From assembly GCA_026991005.1 (NCBI GenBank), contig JALXCH010000358.1, forward strand, positions 1 through 5,429: a stretch of DNA of 5,429 nt, read 5' to 3'. Made by a program: the position numbers and the translations under genes. Below, piece after piece: positions 4,672-5,429 of this stretch (positions are counted from its first letter, which is position 1; every line of letters starts with the position of its first letter). The notes beneath the pieces were generated by a model. It made no database searches. It worked only from the letters and a program-made list of their open reading frames with translations, and was not told where the DNA came from. This stretch comes from Calditrichia bacterium (lineage in GTDB: Bacteria > Calditrichota > Calditrichia > RBG-13-44-9).

Positions 4672-5429
4672 ATGAACGCGTCACCACGGACGTTTTTTTC
4701 TAGTACTCTGTATCGAATTTTCCGGGGATGGTTTCTGCTCTGGCTCGTTTTTTCCCCCGCCCTTCTTCCGGGAAGCCCCTCCAACGATTCCACCCAGGCA
4801 ATTATCACAAAGGAGCTTTACCATTCCCACCAGACGCGCATCAAGGGCTATCCCTACATTTACTACACACCGGAAACCGCTCTGGCCATTGGTGCCGGGG
4901 GGATTGCCACATTTTACACGTCCCGCGAGCTTATCCTACGTCCCTCGAAAATATCTCTTTCCGGCTATTATTCCACGCGCAAGCAATACAAAATTTCGCT
5001 AACACCCCAGTTGTACATGCTAAAGAACCGCATCTTCCTTTCGGGAAATATAAATTTTGGGGATTTTGTGGATAAATTTTGGGGAATCGGCAGTCAGTCC
5101 CCAAACATTGAGCATGAAGATTACGATTCCCGCGCCTGGGGAATTCTGGTGAATTTCCAGTTTCCGCCAATCCTCAAATTCATGCCCCAGAACAAAAGCG
5201 GGATTATCTACGATTATTACCATTACATCATTCGAGATGCCCGCAAAAATCCCTTTTTGCGTGAACCCGAAACGGTGGGGCGTAAAGGTGGGATTAGTTC
5301 CGGTTTCGGTCTCACCATGGTTTGGGATACCCGCAACCATATTTTTTACCCAACTCAGGGCGGTTTTTATCAGATAAAAACCATTTTTTACTTAAAACCT
5401 CTGGGAAGCAGTACCAATTTTAACAATTA
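4672..5429 (+). CDS. Omp85/BamA-TamA-family outer-membrane protein without POTRA domains, N-terminal part
   Basis: The frame stays open to the right edge (252 codons seen); the C-terminal barrel strands lie outside. A signal peptide with a basic n-region ends around residue 35 (hydrophobic core FLLWLVFSPALL, then PGSPS). The barrel begins almost at once, so there is no room for POTRA repeats. Motifs typical of the Bac_surface_Ag/Omp85 barrel (PF01103) appear in order: YYTPETALAIGAGG (64-77), LRPSKISLSGYYSTRKQY (89-106), FWGIG (136-140), SGIIYDYYHYIIRD (176-189), then GGISSGFGLTMVWDTRN (206-222) with IFYPTQGGFY (224-233) and LGSSTNF. The short POTRA-less members are widespread in FCB-group bacteria; their partners and substrates are mostly unknown. 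BamA itself inserts barrels into the outer membrane, but without POTRA domains that role should not be assumed. An alternative start is the ATG at 4633, which adds 13 residues before the signal peptide and has a weaker ribosome site. Confidence 0.87.
   Translation, partial: MNASPRTFFSSTLYRIFRGWFLLWLVFSPALLPGSPSNDSTQAIITKELYHSHQTRIKGYPYIYYTPETALAIGAGGIATFYTSRELILRPSKISLSGYYSTRKQYKISLTPQLYMLKNRIFLSGNINFGDFVDKFWGIGSQSPNIEHEDYDSRAWGILVNFQFPPILKFMPQNKSGIIYDYYHYIIRDARKNPFLREPETVGRKGGISSGFGLTMVWDTRNHIFYPTQGGFYQIKTIFYLKPLGSSTNFNN

Noticed and set aside
4728..5340. Open frames within the Omp85 region (4728-5075 plus; 4931-5170 and 5020-5340 minus)
   Set aside because: The in-frame reading from 4672 contains ordered Omp85 motifs such as FWGIG and WDTRN; the others are shadow frames with no such signal.
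1..5429. CRISPR array, tRNA or rRNA genes, insertion sequence ends, toxin-antitoxin or defence genes
   Set aside because: No regular repeat-spacer pattern, no tRNA-like cloverleaf, no transposase or nuclease motif, and no flanking target duplications were seen in either strand.

Overview
The window looks like chromosomal DNA from a Gram-negative bacterium, most likely of the Fibrobacterota-Chlorobiota-Bacteroidota (FCB) group in the broad sense, such as Calditrichota, Ignavibacteriota or a Bacteroidota relative. This rests on three things. The predicted proteins are almost all outer-membrane beta-barrels, including an OMP_b-brl_2/PorT-type barrel and a POTRA-less Omp85 barrel that are common in those phyla. 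Shine-Dalgarno sequences are weak or absent at several starts. Base composition is moderate, with AT-rich intergenic DNA. The phylum is an inference; no marker gene is present.

Layout. There are six protein genes in two divergent groups around an AT-rich intergenic region (2521-2856). Leftward on the minus strand run a barrel carrying short GLIN-type repeats resembling the LA_2272 family (2520 to 1609), a second outer-membrane barrel (1566 to 814), and the first 240 codons of a membrane-anchored Cache-domain sensor (721 to beyond position 1). The gaps of 42 and 92 bases, with no visible terminator, suggest one transcript. Rightward run a PorT-like barrel (2857-3492), an unrecognised 318-residue barrel starting one base after the preceding stop (3494-4450), then a 221-base non-coding stretch full of dyad symmetries (4451-4671), and finally an Omp85/BamA-TamA-family barrel without POTRA domains that leaves the window on the right (4672 onward).

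How the genes may work together. Five of the six products are predicted to reach the outer membrane. The four that are complete all begin with a signal peptide and end in phenylalanine, the classic C-terminal barrel signal. The sixth is an inner-membrane sensor with a periplasmic ligand domain. A simple reading is an envelope-remodelling locus, with barrels of unrelated families made from a shared divergent control region and a periplasmic sensor at the end of one arm. No substrate, enzyme or defence function can be deduced. I found no RNA genes, mobile elements, CRISPR arrays, frameshifts or convincing rho-independent terminators. I did not find clear evidence of an unknown system; the most open items are the unassigned barrel at 3494-4450, the repeat barrel at 1609-2520, and the symmetrical elements in the two non-coding regions.
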